Origin: Glossina fuscipes
Taxonomy: Eukaryota; Arthropoda; Insecta; Diptera; Glossinidae
Length of the DNA stretch: 64,000 nt
NCBI RefSeq assembly: GCF_014805625.2
Contig: NW_023998569.1
Coordinates: 41,999 to 105,998 of the forward strand
Direction of reading: 5' to 3'
Shown in pieces: positions 24,969 through 38,800 of the stretch. The translations under genes were made by a program, and so were the position numbers. Below the pieces are notes generated by a model. The model had not been told where the DNA came from, did no database searches, and worked only from the letters and a program-made list of their open reading frames with translations. Position 1 is the stretch's first letter. Every line of letters starts with the position of its first letter.

Positions 24969-26036
24969 CCTATCTCACTCTTCTCTTCGGACTGTAATCA
25001 CTTTTGCTCATCGCGCAAACAAAGGTAAAACACTTAAAAAAGCTACGTTCGTTTCAAACGAATCTGGAACACCTCTCGTATAACACAGTGGAAGTTTTTC
25101 TCTTTCTATTAATTAAATTAAATCAGTGACGAAACGACGATTCAAATATTACATGATCCCAATAAGTAGTTCTAAGAGCGATATCTACAATAACAATTTT
25201 GAGTTATTAACGGGAACGTATTGCATTTACTGATGTTATTCCAGTTTTCTCTACCTCTTTCATCTTGAGTTAAACTTTACAAATGGGGACGGAAGGACAA
25301 TTCCCCTATGTATTTCCTTACTGAACTTCTTCGTAAGCAGTATGTTCAATTTCGAGCCGATGTAAAGCCCACTAACTCTTAGCCACCTACGAAATAGGGC
25401 TGCACCTTACACCTTCTAAACTCTTTTCTGTTAATTTACACTTCTTGCAGCTTGTTCAGATTCATGGGCTTTCTAAACTCTTTCCGAGCCTTGACTTCTT
25501 AATCTTTTTCCAACCGATCTAAACTGTATGTATTGATTATTTTCTAAACGCGGTATTCTCTTCCTAGCCTAAGCCATTCTTAGAAAATTTAGATGATCTA
25601 ACTTGCCACTCTCACGCTAATATTTGTCTACATTGATCTACCCTTGATCTGTCTCGGCCTATTTCACTTCGCTTCTACAGAGAAGGACCAAGACGAATCG
25701 AGCAAGACTTCTCATAGGTTATCAAGTCCATCGCAGCTTAACGCTTCGTAGTTGATCTAGAGAAACATGGCTAAATTGTTTGCGAGCCTCGTATCAATCA
25801 CAAAACGTATTTATTTCTTTGGAGGGCTTTTCTTCAAAAGAGCAAATGTTATAGAAAAATTAGTATATTGGCTTACCACGACTCGTTCGGTTTATAAAAA
25901 TATATTCAATTTCGTTTACGTAATACGAAAAGTTGTACATATTTACGTTTTCCTAAGTGCATATGTATGGCGTATGTATGCCATCTATAGGTAAATGTAA
26001 ATCTCTATTTACATTATTATATATATGTCAGTATGG

Positions 26037-26063
26037 ATATATATTTATTTATATATATATTTA

Positions 26064-26094
<31 letters not shown>
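26037..26094. repeat. AT-rich microsatellite
   Basis: TATATTTATTTATATATA-type repeat ending in about 20 bases of pure AT. Confidence 0.9.
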
Positions 26095-27991
26095 GTGAAC
26101 GCAAATAGATATGAAAATCTAATGGAAAAAATATTTTTTTGTTAGTTTCGCCAACCACAGAATGGCATCATCTCCCATGGATCAGATGTTTGATTATTAC
26201 GATTAAATATCATTTGTTAAACGATATTATTTCACATGTGCATATGTACAAGTGGCTCTGTCTCATGACATTTCTCTTTTTATGTAAGCAAATAAAAAAA
26301 TAAAATATATTAATTACATTGATTGATTAGTTTGGCATATGAAAAGAAAAGAAAATGAAACAAATTTCTCGATTTTTATATCCGATAAAATTACTCAAAT
26401 TTCCAAATAGGAAAAATATCGAAATTTTATTTATTTTAGGAAATTTTTTTTATAAAATTTTCGTATTACTTAGGGGCTTAGACGGGCTCTAATTATATAC
26501 GTAACGAACAAATGCGAATGTTGAATTCCCATCCGCATCGCAAGGAACACATTATTCAATGTGCGCTTTGAGCTCTTCCCTCTAATAGAAAACGGTGTCA
26601 ACTCACTTCCCGTAATCCACCTCCGACCCTTTTGAAATAAATCTGCCTCCTTAACAATGATTTTCTTGACAGACCTGCATAGTGGGATCGACTTGTCCAC
26701 CACCGTCTATCTACTCATTATTAGTGAACGTATTACGTAACCTTCAGATTAAAATCTATATGCCTTTTTCGCGCTTTATAAGACGTGATTCTAACTTCAA
26801 AATGCCAAATCCAATGAAACAAATCGTTTAATATATTTTCTCTTCACTGATGCTACACTAAGTTTGAAAAGAATTTAAACTGAAAAACTGACAGCTAAGG
26901 AGCGTTGTTGATAAAAAAATAAAATAAAAAAAATAATTTTCAGCTAATAGCAAACCTATATTTTAACTGAAAATAAAATTTTCATGTAAGATTAACTAAA
27001 CGTTAAATTTAAGTGAAGGCTTGTTTCACTTAGCTATTAATTAGCAAAACAAGTGGAAAAAATCAGCTTATTTATATGAGCATTTTATTAATAAACTGAA
27101 ATCAAAAATTCTTTCACAAAAGTTGGAAAAGTCAATCGCAATACTTGAAAATTAATCATACAAGTCTAACTAACAATTAGCAAAATGTGCATTTGTACAA
27201 AGAAAATAATAGAGCGCCTCGTTAGCAGTGTTAGTTCTCTATCTATCTATTGTCTATACTTTCGCCTAGTATTAACGCATTGAAAGCGGCTCTTAGCCTT
27301 TAATTAATTTCAAAACATGTTTATAACCTACGCCTAAGTTGGAGCGGATGCAACACGCAGAATAACTTAAAATAGATCCATCCCTTGATTCAAGGTCGGT
27401 TTTCGAATCAATCTGCGTACGTTTGTCCACCTGTCCGACTGTCTTTCTATTTGTCTTGTATTTTTTTTTCTTCAACCCAGGCGTCGCGACTTTGGGAATA
27501 GTTTGATGAAATACACTAACATGTTTCGGACTAAGGACGAGTGTTATGCATGAAATCGGAGTACTTTTTCAAGCCCTTCCCACATGACGCCTTATTCTGA
27601 AAAAACTGTGCGGTGCTTAATGACGAGTCATGGTCCATTGTAGAGTTTTTACTTGTTTTTATTGCCTTATAGGAGCATTCTATAGAAATGCACGTATTAT
27701 AGTTGAGATAAATTGCGATACAAACGTGTGTGTATGTTATCTTTCAATTATCTGCTAAATAATGTGCGCCCAAATTGTCGAAATTTGCTGGGCCTAGAGA
27801 TAAACATTAGAAACCATCACCAAGCATATATAAATTGTTTCTGTGATTAGCTCTGAATGTATCTACATCCGCCAATCTGTTTGCCCGTCTAGCGTTTTTA
27901 ATCTAGTGTTTCGTCTTATTCCGATTAATTGCCAGGAATCAGTCACACCAGTCATTACGATTACCCATCATTCGCCAACCGTTCTCGAAAC

Positions 27992-27994
<3 letters not shown>

Positions 27995-28024
<30 letters not shown>

Positions 28025-28036
28025 AGAGAGACAGAG
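27995..28036. repeat. (GA)n microsatellite
   Basis: About 13 uninterrupted AG units followed by imperfect ones. Confidence 0.95.
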
Positions 28037-29726
28037 AATTAGCTCTCTCTGATAATATCACTTATGCAAACCATATTACTCTTCCGGTACATTCGATTAT
28101 CTTAATTATATTCGGTAAAGGCAGTGTTAACTATTCACTCTAACTATAGGCGCTTACGCTTTCTTCACATATTACACTTGTATTAGTACATTGCTGACAC
28201 TAGTAAAAGCCAATAACTTTTTCTAATTAAAAAAATGAAATTAAAATTTTTTATTTTTATCGAAAAACATCTTTTGTTTATACTTAAAGTGTAAATAAAT
28301 TCCTTTCTAACAGAAACACCGCCAAATTGCTTTAAAGAACATTAAACGATTATATTAACGTTTAAAATTATTTAAATATTTACTCTTATGGGGCTGGTGT
28401 GAATTCACTTGGCTGGCGAAAAAACAAAAAAAAGCAAAAACCAAAAAAAAAAAAAATAAAAACACAATCTTGTGAAATATTTGCAAATTGTTTGTACAAG
28501 CATGCGCTCGGATTAAAAGGTGTGTGCGCATTAATTTTCCAATGTTAGCAGAGAGCGTTATATAATATATATATATATATTTTTTCAGATTATAAAGCGT
28601 ATATGTGATTAGTTTCAATATGGGGGAGTTCTAACGATACAGGGTTGCTTATGCTTGCTATCAACTTGAGATAAAACAAGCAAAAAGTCGAAAGAAATAC
28701 TTTAGTTTTTCTTTATTATTATTATATAAGACCAGACTCCTACGCTCACTGGCTTACTAGTTTTTTATGCTTAGTTACTGACGACTCATTTTCCATACGA
28801 GATTTCCTTTCTCATTCAAAGCAAACAGAAGGCGTTCACTGTCTCCTCACAAACAAAACGATATATTTTTGTTACCAAGTGTGAAGCTAGGACGGTTTTT
28901 GGCATCCCTATAGCTATAAAAGTCCTCAACCTTCTGAGTGGACAAAAAAACAGATTTCCCCATTTGGTCAAACCAAACAAAGCTAAGAATTGATTTGCTA
29001 GAAAGGCGATACCACGCGATGTATTTAATCGCTGCGGCGAAGTTGATGGTATTATTAATAAGTTTTCCTCTTCAAACGTAGACTTGGTCGGTGATGACTA
29101 ATGTGAAAAATATATATTTAATAACTAAGAGATAAAAGCATTCGTTTTTGTTTTTTAACATTTTTATGTATGAAAATAATAAAGAAAGTTTTTTAATAGC
29201 GAAAATTTCAAGATGATGTGATATTATATAAAACTACTTTTTAGAAAACAAAGTCTAAGGCAGATGGTGTGAGGATTGTTTGTAAAATAACCCATTATTA
29301 TTATTATTTTTATATTTTCTACGCATACATAATACCATAAATACTATCGAGTTTATTTAGATTAGTACGCGTTGGAGTCTTTAGGAGCTCATTCATTTCA
29401 TTCATCATTTTCACGTTGAGTGGTGTCGAGGCTAACTGAAGGGGATTATTAATTATTCATTATAATGTGCTAACGGGTGTCACTTGACGCATCACAGCGA
29501 CGAAAGCCCCCTATACACGGCAATCACATATTGTGCACACATTGATGGCGAAGCGCATTGGCATTGGTGCGTCCTCACGAGAAGGTTCTAAACTCAGTTC
29601 AAGCCAATGACAAGACTTTCACTTCTACGCCCCGTTTTTTTTTCCTTACTAGTTAGCAATAGGAATATTTGTCGACATTTAAGACAAGATATGCCTAAAT
29701 TTCTCTCTCTTTTCTTCTATTTACAG

Positions 29727-29793
29727 TTGTTATGAAATTTTTAAACAATATGTGTGTATAACTATTAAATATTCAAACACACGTAGCACAGTG
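29727..29793 (+). CDS. Weak internal exon candidate
   Basis: A long pyrimidine tract (TTTCTCTCTCTTTTCTTCTA then TTTACAG) ends at 29726. The next 67 bases are open in one frame (CYEIFKQYVCITIKYSNTRS...) and meet a possible donor GTACGT at 29794. The same frame continues open to 29943 if unspliced. The acceptor is among the best in the window, but the peptide is AT-driven and unrecognised. It could equally be an untranslated exon or nothing. Confidence 0.18.
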
Positions 29794-32510
29794 GTACGTA
29801 AAACATTCGTTTTTTTTTATTTATTTAATCTAATTGTCTGTGAAATGTTTTTTCATTTCATTAAAAAGCAAAAAAATATGAAAAACCACAAGTATTTTAA
29901 GAAACTGTTTAAGGCCTTTTATAAAATTAATTTGAACGTGTAATGAAGTTGTGGTTTACTATGTTTGCAGTGAATTAGAAAGAGTGAACAATGGTAGAAC
30001 AAAAAGAGCCCTTTCTAGTAAAGAGCCCCCTAGTAAAAAATAGTGAAAATCGTATGCTTTGGCATTTGAAAGAAACAATAGACGGCAAAGAATAAAGAAA
30101 AATATTTAATTTAAGATTACACCTTGTCCCCGATCTACACGACAGATATGACAACAAGTGAAAATGGGTTTCAGGCAAATTTTCCCTAGAAAGGCTACTA
30201 CACTATATTATACCATAACTAACCATAACTAATATTGGATGCTTGCATGTATTTTGATCAGCGACATCCATTGGTTAAAATGATGAGGTAAAGCAAAGTA
30301 CGTTCAGACGAAAAGATTATTTAAATTTGTGTTATCCAAGAATTTCTTCGTGTCGGGCACGTTGCTTCTAACCAAGATCGCTGAATCGAGCTCCTCCTCA
30401 CCAGGGCTATTGTTAACTAAATCATTTTGTTTTTGCTGTGCAACAGCTAAACGATTTCGCTCTCCTTGTCCCATATGGCTTAAGAGAGCATAACTCAAAA
30501 AATTATTTCGCCATTGCTGCTAAGGCGTTGTATGTCGTGCGAATTTTCTCAAAACGGCAGACAAAAAAAAAATAAAATAATTTTCTGAAAACTATTGTTA
30601 AACAGTAATTACTGAGCCAAATAGAAGTAACGGTTAATTTTATGAAAAATTTATAAATGTCATGCAATCCTAAAAAACAAAGCTACATATAGAGCGGACA
30701 AAAAAATGCAAATAAAAAAATGTAAGAAAGAGAATGCGATTATCGAAACAGATCGTTCGAATCGAAGCATTCCATCTTGTATTAAAGTTTAAAATCATAA
30801 AAAAGCACGGAACGTCAATCCGTATTTCATTGAATGTATTCAATTCTATAAAAATTTCATTGTATTTTATTTATATACATATACATCCCTAATGGTTTCT
30901 AGTAATGAAATCAATAAATGAATAGCATAATAACGATCATAACAAAAACAGAAAGCACACACAAGTGACATTACGACTGGAAGAACGTACAAAAAATTAT
31001 CGGAAAACCATTCATAATTTACAATTTCAATTCGTTTTCCACATATCTACAATTCTTAAAATTGGTGAATAGAAGCTTTACATATAAAAAAAGAAAAGAA
31101 AAATGTTGTGTAAATCGAGTGATACGTACGCCTTCGTATAATAAATAGTTAGTGAATAAAACCTGTTAACGATCATGCAATGAATTTTTTTCGCTCTTCA
31201 GCTAGGGTTTGCAAGGGAACATCTTGTGTCTGTCAGATGTCAATCAGATCAAGGATTGTTTCTCTGCCAAAGGATTGTAAAGAATAGACCTTCAAAGGTA
31301 CAGCCATCGATAAGGCGTGAGGAAAATCCAAAAAGAATGAGCTTCAAATATTTTCAAAGAAGACTCTCACCATTGGAACGATCATTTGTTTTTTTTTTTT
31401 TTTTAAATCATATGTCAAGCCGCGATATGCATGGGTGTGGATTTGTCCATCTACAAAGAAAGCAGTAAAAATCGAGAAAGCTTTCGAGAATTTTCGGGAA
31501 TATTTAAAAAGGGGAAGAAAAAAAATTTTAGAAATATAGAAAATATACTTTATTTAACAACTCGTGAGATCACTGAGAATTTAAATCTATTGAAATATTT
31601 ATACCCTATGAGAAGATCGACTTTTACTCTGGCCAAAAAAAACGAAATTTCTTTCCGAAACGGTCTGTAATTCTTTATTATTTAGTTGATTCCTATCGTT
31701 CCTCCTTTCTATCGGCGAGAGTGCAATTTTTTCAAATTTTTCCCAACATCTACAATTCTATGAGAACATGAGTGGGAAAAAACCGTAAATAAAAAAAAGA
31801 GAGAAATCTGAACATTCACTTATGGTGTTTTTAAAAGAAAAAATTGCTGTTTGTATAAAATATGTTGTGCTCACTACAGATTTGTAAAATTTTGAAATGT
31901 GATCCAAAGCCTCTATTAGACCTACGTATATGTGTTGATCGTTTCTCTGCTGAGAACTGGACTGTTCACGAGACAAATGACAACAAGGCTAGGAAAGATA
32001 ACACGAACTTACAAATCGAAAATTCCGTCTCTCTTCCATTCCATTCATATTCACATATACCAGGGATGAGTATAATATACCCAAGAGTCGCATATCTGTC
32101 GGACAACAAATTTTTATTCGTTTTTTTGCTTTGTACTATAGCGTAGTTTTTTCCCTTTAAATATTATGTTACTCTGGATGTAAATCCTAAAGGCAAGGAA
32201 GCAAATGTAAAATTGCAAATGCCTTATTTTACAGGCACCAAACACATTGGGAAGTAGCTTTAGCGCTATTTCCCTTTCTCTCGCTAGTGGCTTTGGAGGC
32301 ATTCTAATAGATGCCTATATAGATCTAATTTATATATACACACGAAATAGCGAAAGGAGATTCGGGAAAATAGATTGTAAGACTAAAATCTTAAGCACTA
32401 GCATATCTGAAGCTATCGGCTTCATTGAGTTGTTCATCCTTGAGATACTTTGCCTACTCAGCTAAATTTCAATCTAAAAAAATATCCATTTTTACAAGTT
32501 CAACCAAAAC

Positions 32511-32791
32511 TACCGTACTTTTCGTATGATAAGACGCACCGGACTATAAGATGGACTTCAAATTTATAAGATGACTGTTTGAAAAATATATTTTAATGTT
32601 TCTTTCGGATCAAAATTTTTATATATTATTAATATAACTCCTACTACTTATACTCGGTTTATTTTCACTTTGGTACGATCACTCGTCTCCTTAATGTCTC
32701 CGTTCGTACTTTCGGACCATAGAACGCTCCCAAAATTTTAGCCCACCTTTCTATGTAAAAAGGGGTGTCTCATAGTCCGAAAAATATGGTA
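32511..32791. mobile_element. MITE-like element with inverted termini
   Basis: The left end TACCGTACTTTTCGTATGAT continues AAGACGCACC. It pairs with the inverted right end, TACCATATTTTTCGGACTAT continuing GAGACACCCC, matching at about 22 of 30 positions. The element is about 281 bp and has no coding capacity. The left terminus also carries a GGACTATAAG sub-motif just inside. Short non-autonomous DNA transposons of this kind are dependent on a transposase made elsewhere. I see no clear target duplication and do not assign a superfamily. Confidence 0.6.
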
Positions 32792-35627
32792 CCTATCTTT
32801 AGAGAATGAATGCGATCCCGTCTCGCAGGTTAACGCTACTGTGTATGCCCCATGCCATGCCAAGCGAATTGAATTTTACATCTTACACCGTCAGGGGGCA
32901 GTGCAGTATATGAGTCAATCAATAGACTCAGTCATTCAGTAAATTATTGATTGAAAAATGTGACGTTAGTAATTGAAAGAAGAAAAACACGAAGAGCTAA
33001 AGTAGCGGTATTTCAAGTTTCGTTTCAAGTCGTCCTTATAAATTATTTTAATGAATTTTTGTTTATATTTTCAGTTTCACTTGTTTATTTGTTTGGCGAA
33101 TAAATGAAATTTCGATGGGAAAAAAGCGACACATAAGCGCAAAATCATCATTTCAGTCTGTAGAGGGTAGAAGGTTCTCCTCGCAGCCATAAACTGTTTG
33201 CGAATTCCATGATAATCATTTTTAGTGGAATTTCATTTCATTTTGTTTGCTTGTTTGTTTGTACCATTCATTTGCTAGGAAAAAATTTACATTTTCAATT
33301 GATTTTTATTATTATTTCTTTTTTTTTGTTTTTTTTTTTTCTGAAAAAAAAAGGAAAAAAAATAGCAATTTTCTTTATATGTATGTGTGGGGATAAGTGG
33401 ACAATATTGTATGGAACGATTTATGGGAATTTCTCACATACTCGCAATACCTAATTCGTATATACATATGTATGATTACATCTACATAAACAACCGCTTG
33501 TTTGTTTCAATTTTTTTTTTTTTTGTTTTTTTGGTATTTACAATGAATTTCATCATCATTATTTTTTGCTTTTCCTCCTTTTTTTGTTTATTTCTTATAA
33601 ATACGATAATTGTTTGCTTTATTTCTAATTTACGACGCAATTCTCGTGCATACTCAGTTTGATGGATGTAAAAAAAAGATGTAAAAAAACAAAATGATAA
33701 ATTTTACATACATATGCTTTTTTACACAACGTTATTTTATAACGATAACTTACGCTAACTTTAAATAGTTGAAGTTTTCTTCCTTTCCTTTGGTTTTTTT
33801 TTTTCTTTTTTATTATTCACATTTTTCATCATCTTTTATTGTCTTCACAAAGAAAAAAAAATTATTTTTTTAATTATTATTATATTTATCATTATTTATT
33901 TATTTTTTTTTTTGATTTTTTCTGAGAACTTTTCTGTTAATTTAATTTAAAACAAAATATGCGTATTGTTGTTCCCCTTCTCAGGCGAGTAATGTTTTTA
34001 TGTTTTTCTTTTTTTTTGTTGTTCGCTTGTCATCATTTTTTTTTCCACTTTTCACTTTTTTCCGTTTTTCTTCTTGTTTGTAATTGCATTTAATGTTTTT
34101 TTATTTTATGTGTTTTATCAACAATTTCAACTTTAAAGTTTTTTTTTTTAAATTTATTTTCTATTTTTTCGAAATGCCGCTATATCCGTTTAGTATGATC
34201 GCACAAAAGTTTCAGTTCTCAAATGCCACTGTCATCATCAGCAGACCATATGGAAAGTTCAATTTTTTTTTCGTTTTTTTTTTATTTCAGTTTAGTTCTC
34301 TACCTTCGTTATACAATATAAAATAATGACAGCGCGACAGCGTTTCGTTTAGAATCGTTTCCACTGGCGAACAAAAACATATATATATATATGTCAAAAC
34401 ACTCATTCATCCTCTCACTCACTCACTCGCATTCAGTCGATGTTTAACATACAACCGTTATTATTAGTAAAAACAAAATAAATAAATAAATAAATAATAG
34501 TAACAATAATAAGCAGCCGTGGGAGAGGGAAAAGAAGAAAATGAAGAAATTAACGCGTTTTAATAGTGTTTTTGGCCAAGAAGAAATTTTATATATAAAA
34601 ATATTTCCTTTACTGACTTCTCTTCTTTATCGTGGTACTTTTTAAACCAAAGATTTTCATCGCAATAGCAAGAATTATCATAGTAATATTAAAGAAAAAC
34701 AAGAAGAAGAATAAGTAGAAGAAGAGGGAAAATGAAGAGAAGCAGAGAAATAGAAATTGAAAGGCAAGCAGCAAGAAAGAATTGATAACTTGATAACTCT
34801 GATTGCCTGTCTTATCTTTCGGGTTTTTGACAATTTCAGAAATTGAGATAGAAAGCTCGTCTTAGATCGTTGATCGTCTTGTAAACGACGAAAACAGAAA
34901 ATATTTTTTCAAGATCTTATACATCGTTGTGTTGATGAGAGCCGCCAACATTAATTTATAAGTATACGTAACAACCCTAATGCCCACAGAAGAGCTAAAT
35001 TTGAAGCTTTAGTTTAAGCCATATCAGTACGTTTTGATAGACGAAATGGAAGCTCGTAGTCTCGATTTGCTTTCAAATATCTTGTAAGATCGATTCCTAA
35101 AATGGCAGAACCGTGAGTTACAAATTAAGACAAGGTCTTAACATTTTTAATCTTGAGAATAATTCTCTGCACCTCTCTGGTCTATTAAAAATTTTAGAAA
35201 CTAATTTAAAAAAGCATAATAAATGTCCACGGAAAGGCCTCCCTCCTAATCTTCTAAAGGGCTGCGCAATCTTTATTTACTAAGTAGTTTGAAAATTTGA
35301 AAGGAAACTGCAGCTAGTCGGGAAAATATCACACAAGTCGTGTTGATCGAAGTTTTCCACCCCTTGTTAGAAAATTTTGCTTGAGATAATAACAGTCGAA
35401 TTTGCCCTTTAAGAGTCCAATATATATAATATATTGAAGCTTAAAAGCAAATAAAAAGCTATGACCCAACTCTTCTTATTGCTGAATCCACCTACAAAAC
35501 ACGTCTATTTAAAAACCAGTGAAAACTCTTAACTGGACGGTGGCCCATCATTAAATACCCTAAACCGCTTCATTTCGTACAGTTACACTTCTGGCGACTT
35601 TTTAAAATACATGGCGCGTGGTCCAGG
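32792..35627. other. Gene-free stretch with strong T bias at 33200-34330
   Basis: Plus-strand T runs recur throughout 33200-34330 (many of 8 to 12 bases), giving marked strand asymmetry. No exon is called. AAATAAATAAATAAATAATA repeats lie near 34480-34500. Composition returns to plain AT-rich beyond 34800. Confidence 0.5.
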
Positions 35628-35872
35628 CCGATTTCATTATTGTTCATCCTTTCGCCAGAACGTGTCGGTGTAGGTTAAACAATCTTATGTTCTAATCTAA
35701 TTAAGACAGAAAGACGAACACACACACACACACACACACATCTAGTTCAGTTCAGAAAATGATTCCAAGTCGATCGGTATAATCAATCGGCATCCCCGCA
35801 AGTCTTCCTTCCTTCCTAGGTATCACATATGTCCACACAAATTTAATATACCCTTGTACCTTGCACAAGGAT
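35628..35872 (+). repeat. Relic of dispersed repeat family (end-containing)
   Basis: Contains GTCGATCGGTATAATCAATC, then TCCACACAAATTTAATATAC continuing CCTTGTACC, the shared terminus of the family. A (CA)n microsatellite at 35718-35740 sits inside, where other copies carry a GACAGACGGAC-type run. Confidence 0.6.
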
Positions 35873-38800
35873 GGCGGGTGTAGGGTGTAGGGTGTAAATG
35901 TCACACTTTTATGAAGCAACAATCAGTGTTAAAATACTTTTTCTCCAGCGCATTATTGTTCAACAAGAACTCTATATATATATCGTCTTAATCTTATATA
36001 ATTTTTCCTTACAAATTATAATGAAATGAAAAAATCTCTGTTCCGCTTAGTATCTATATCTATATAAATATATAAATATATTTCAGTTGTCTATAACAGA
36101 AACGTAAGAAGTTATTTCTTTAATCAGAATTGATTTTTAACCATATCTCTGACCTAAACAATTTCCAATTTTCTCTGGTTTACATTTGACGAACATACAA
36201 ACAAATAAACAAAGCTACCCATCAGCCACCAGCCTATACAACACAAACCGCACAATACATTCTCTCAGACTAATATTCGTTCCCCCTTTAAATCATCATT
36301 TATTTTAACTACATTACTACTAACACTATCAAATGTAAAATATAATAAATATGTAATGCGCGCCGTAACTAACTATTTGCGTTACTCGAAATGTTTTTTC
36401 TCTCTTCTTTCATCATTTTAAGATAGTTTTCTCTTTTCTATTCCTCTCAGTCAAGTAGTTTGTTTATATACGTTTTACTTTTGCTTTCTTTCTTTGCCTC
36501 TTACACATACACATTTATTAACTGCTGTTCTGCTAACCCAGACTTCAAACCTTTCGATGTAAAGCAATACGGAACAGAAAAAAAACGAAAAAAACCTGCT
36601 GAAAAAAATTATTATATATAAAGAGCGTAAGAAGGAAAAAAAAAGAAAAAAATATCAATTCATTTGACGTAAGCACAGTGGGTCTTCGACTGAACAAGTG
36701 CGTTCAGGTATTCCATTTTCGCCGTTTTCTTATTTACAATTTAAAATTATATATTATATCACATATATTAAGCCTATCACAGTAGTATGCACAGACTTTT
36801 TCTCTTCCTAGACGCGTTATTTTCCAATTTGAGACCTAAAACATCTTCATACCGTCTGTCTCCGAGTGCTTCTGGAGTGAGAACGAGAAAAGGTAAGATA
36901 GTTTCCCCGTCATAATTGTACCGTTCAGGCACCTTTCAGTAAGTAATACTTTATTACACAGTAATCCTTTGTTAATTGCGTTTAATTCCTTTCCTTCGTT
37001 TTTTTTTTTAATATTGTTATATAAATAATTTTTGTTTAACATTTAATTTTGAGATTGTTTCCAATCCTCCTCGACTCCAGTTCGTTACACTTTACTTTAC
37101 ATCTGAGTAAGTGTTGTGGAAATTTATCCCGTCTCGTTAGGAGTGATTTTTTAATTGCGTTTTTTTCATAATTTTCAAAACTTTTCATTTCGGAATAATT
37201 GTTGAGGCCTCTTGTGGCTTGGAAAATGCAAGTTGTTTAAAATTCCGTGATAACGATTAGATGTAAATTCTATATTTGAGATGTTTTGAAGCAAAAGCAA
37301 CTGTTTTACGAAAATGACAAGCTTTACGTTTCCCACGATTACACGTAACTTGAGTGCTCCAAGGAACGTTTTCGTTTCTCCAAGAAACACTTACTATAAT
37401 CCAATAAACGATTACTTTAGGTAAGAAAACGGCCTATTTTTAATAAAATCTAAAATCTTATTTTTCTATATCAATTTTGCGAGTTCAATAGTCTTTGCAG
37501 AATGCATTACATTTGTGAGAATAACAAAATACTGTCTCCAATAAATAGTCTGAGATGCGAGATGAAGATGGATTTATAATTTCATTCGAGCTTTCCCAGC
37601 AGTAAAACTGAACTACTAATATCATCGTAAAACTTGTCTTCCAAATTGCACTGCGGAAAAAAAGAATTCTCAGACGTAGCTTAAGGACTGAGTTAAGATG
37701 GTAATAAGAAAAGAGAAAGAAGTAAATTTTATCAAAAAAGAGGAAGAAAAAAAAGAACAAAGCGAAAATCGTATCGAAAACGGATATGTACAGATATTTT
37801 CCGGTGTGATAAAAAAAAAAAAAACTACACAGTGTATGCAACTAAAGTGATATCGCATTCGCGAAGAAAGAAAAGAAAAAAGAACAAGAAGACGATTTTA
37901 CCTTGAATTAATTTAACTGAGACATCATACATAACTGAATCAAACAATGACTGCTGATTACAAATCATTTGATTGAAAGTCTTTTTCTTTCCCTCTCTTT
38001 TTTCGTTAATTTTTTTTTACCACAACTTTTCTGTATCGATCTTTTTTTCTTTCTTTTCTTTTCTTTTTCGGCACAAAGAGTATAAATTTAATACAAAAAA
38101 AATACATACTTTTTAAATGATTTTCCAGTTATTGTCTCTCGCACACAAAACAAGCACAAATACACACAGATACAAGAGTATAAATTAATTTTCAATGAAA
38201 TTAGATTTTCAGTTTTAATTAAATTTTAATTAAATTTTTTACCATCCAACGTTACTGTACTGCTCTCGTATGAACGTATATAGAAAAGAGAATAACAAAA
38301 AAAAAAAAAAAAAAAACACAAAAAAATCGAAAAACAGCAGAAAAAATTTACATGCATTCAAGATATAACTTCTTTTTTTCTTTTTTTATTAACTTATTTC
38401 CTTTTTTATCTTTTTTCTGCTTTCATATGAAACTACTAAGCAAGATTCTTGGTTTTATAGTACAAGTTTTATTTTATCGTTTTCGTTCTTTTAGAAAATT
38501 ACTAAACAAACGTCTATTACTTATAAATATTGTATGACGATGCACACAGTATTGGGCTTAGGATAGTTGCTTACAGTTTGCTCGTTGCGTTTTCAATGCC
38601 AACTAGGAGCTCAGCAAACGTCAAGCTAACCGATTTTGTATATATTGTATTCATATATGTATAACAGATCAACTGAACAAATTCAAACAGTCAACCAGGC
38701 AGCGAATCAACCAACCGAGCAACTAACCAAACGCCCAACTATCCAGTCGATAGTTTTAATTTTTCGTTTCTTTTTTCTCTTTACCATCAAGTTCAAAGCT

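Larger units (their letters stand above)
24965..32510. other. Gene-poor stretch
   Basis: No gene is supported. 25240-25770 is richer in C than its surroundings and may be an ancient element. A 77-codon minus-strand frame at 26470-26703 is less AT-biased than most but matches nothing I know. AT repeats lie at 26037-26094 and GA repeats at 27995-28036. A strong plus-strand acceptor at 29726 is followed by a 67-base open segment and GTACGT, listed separately. Confidence 0.45.
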
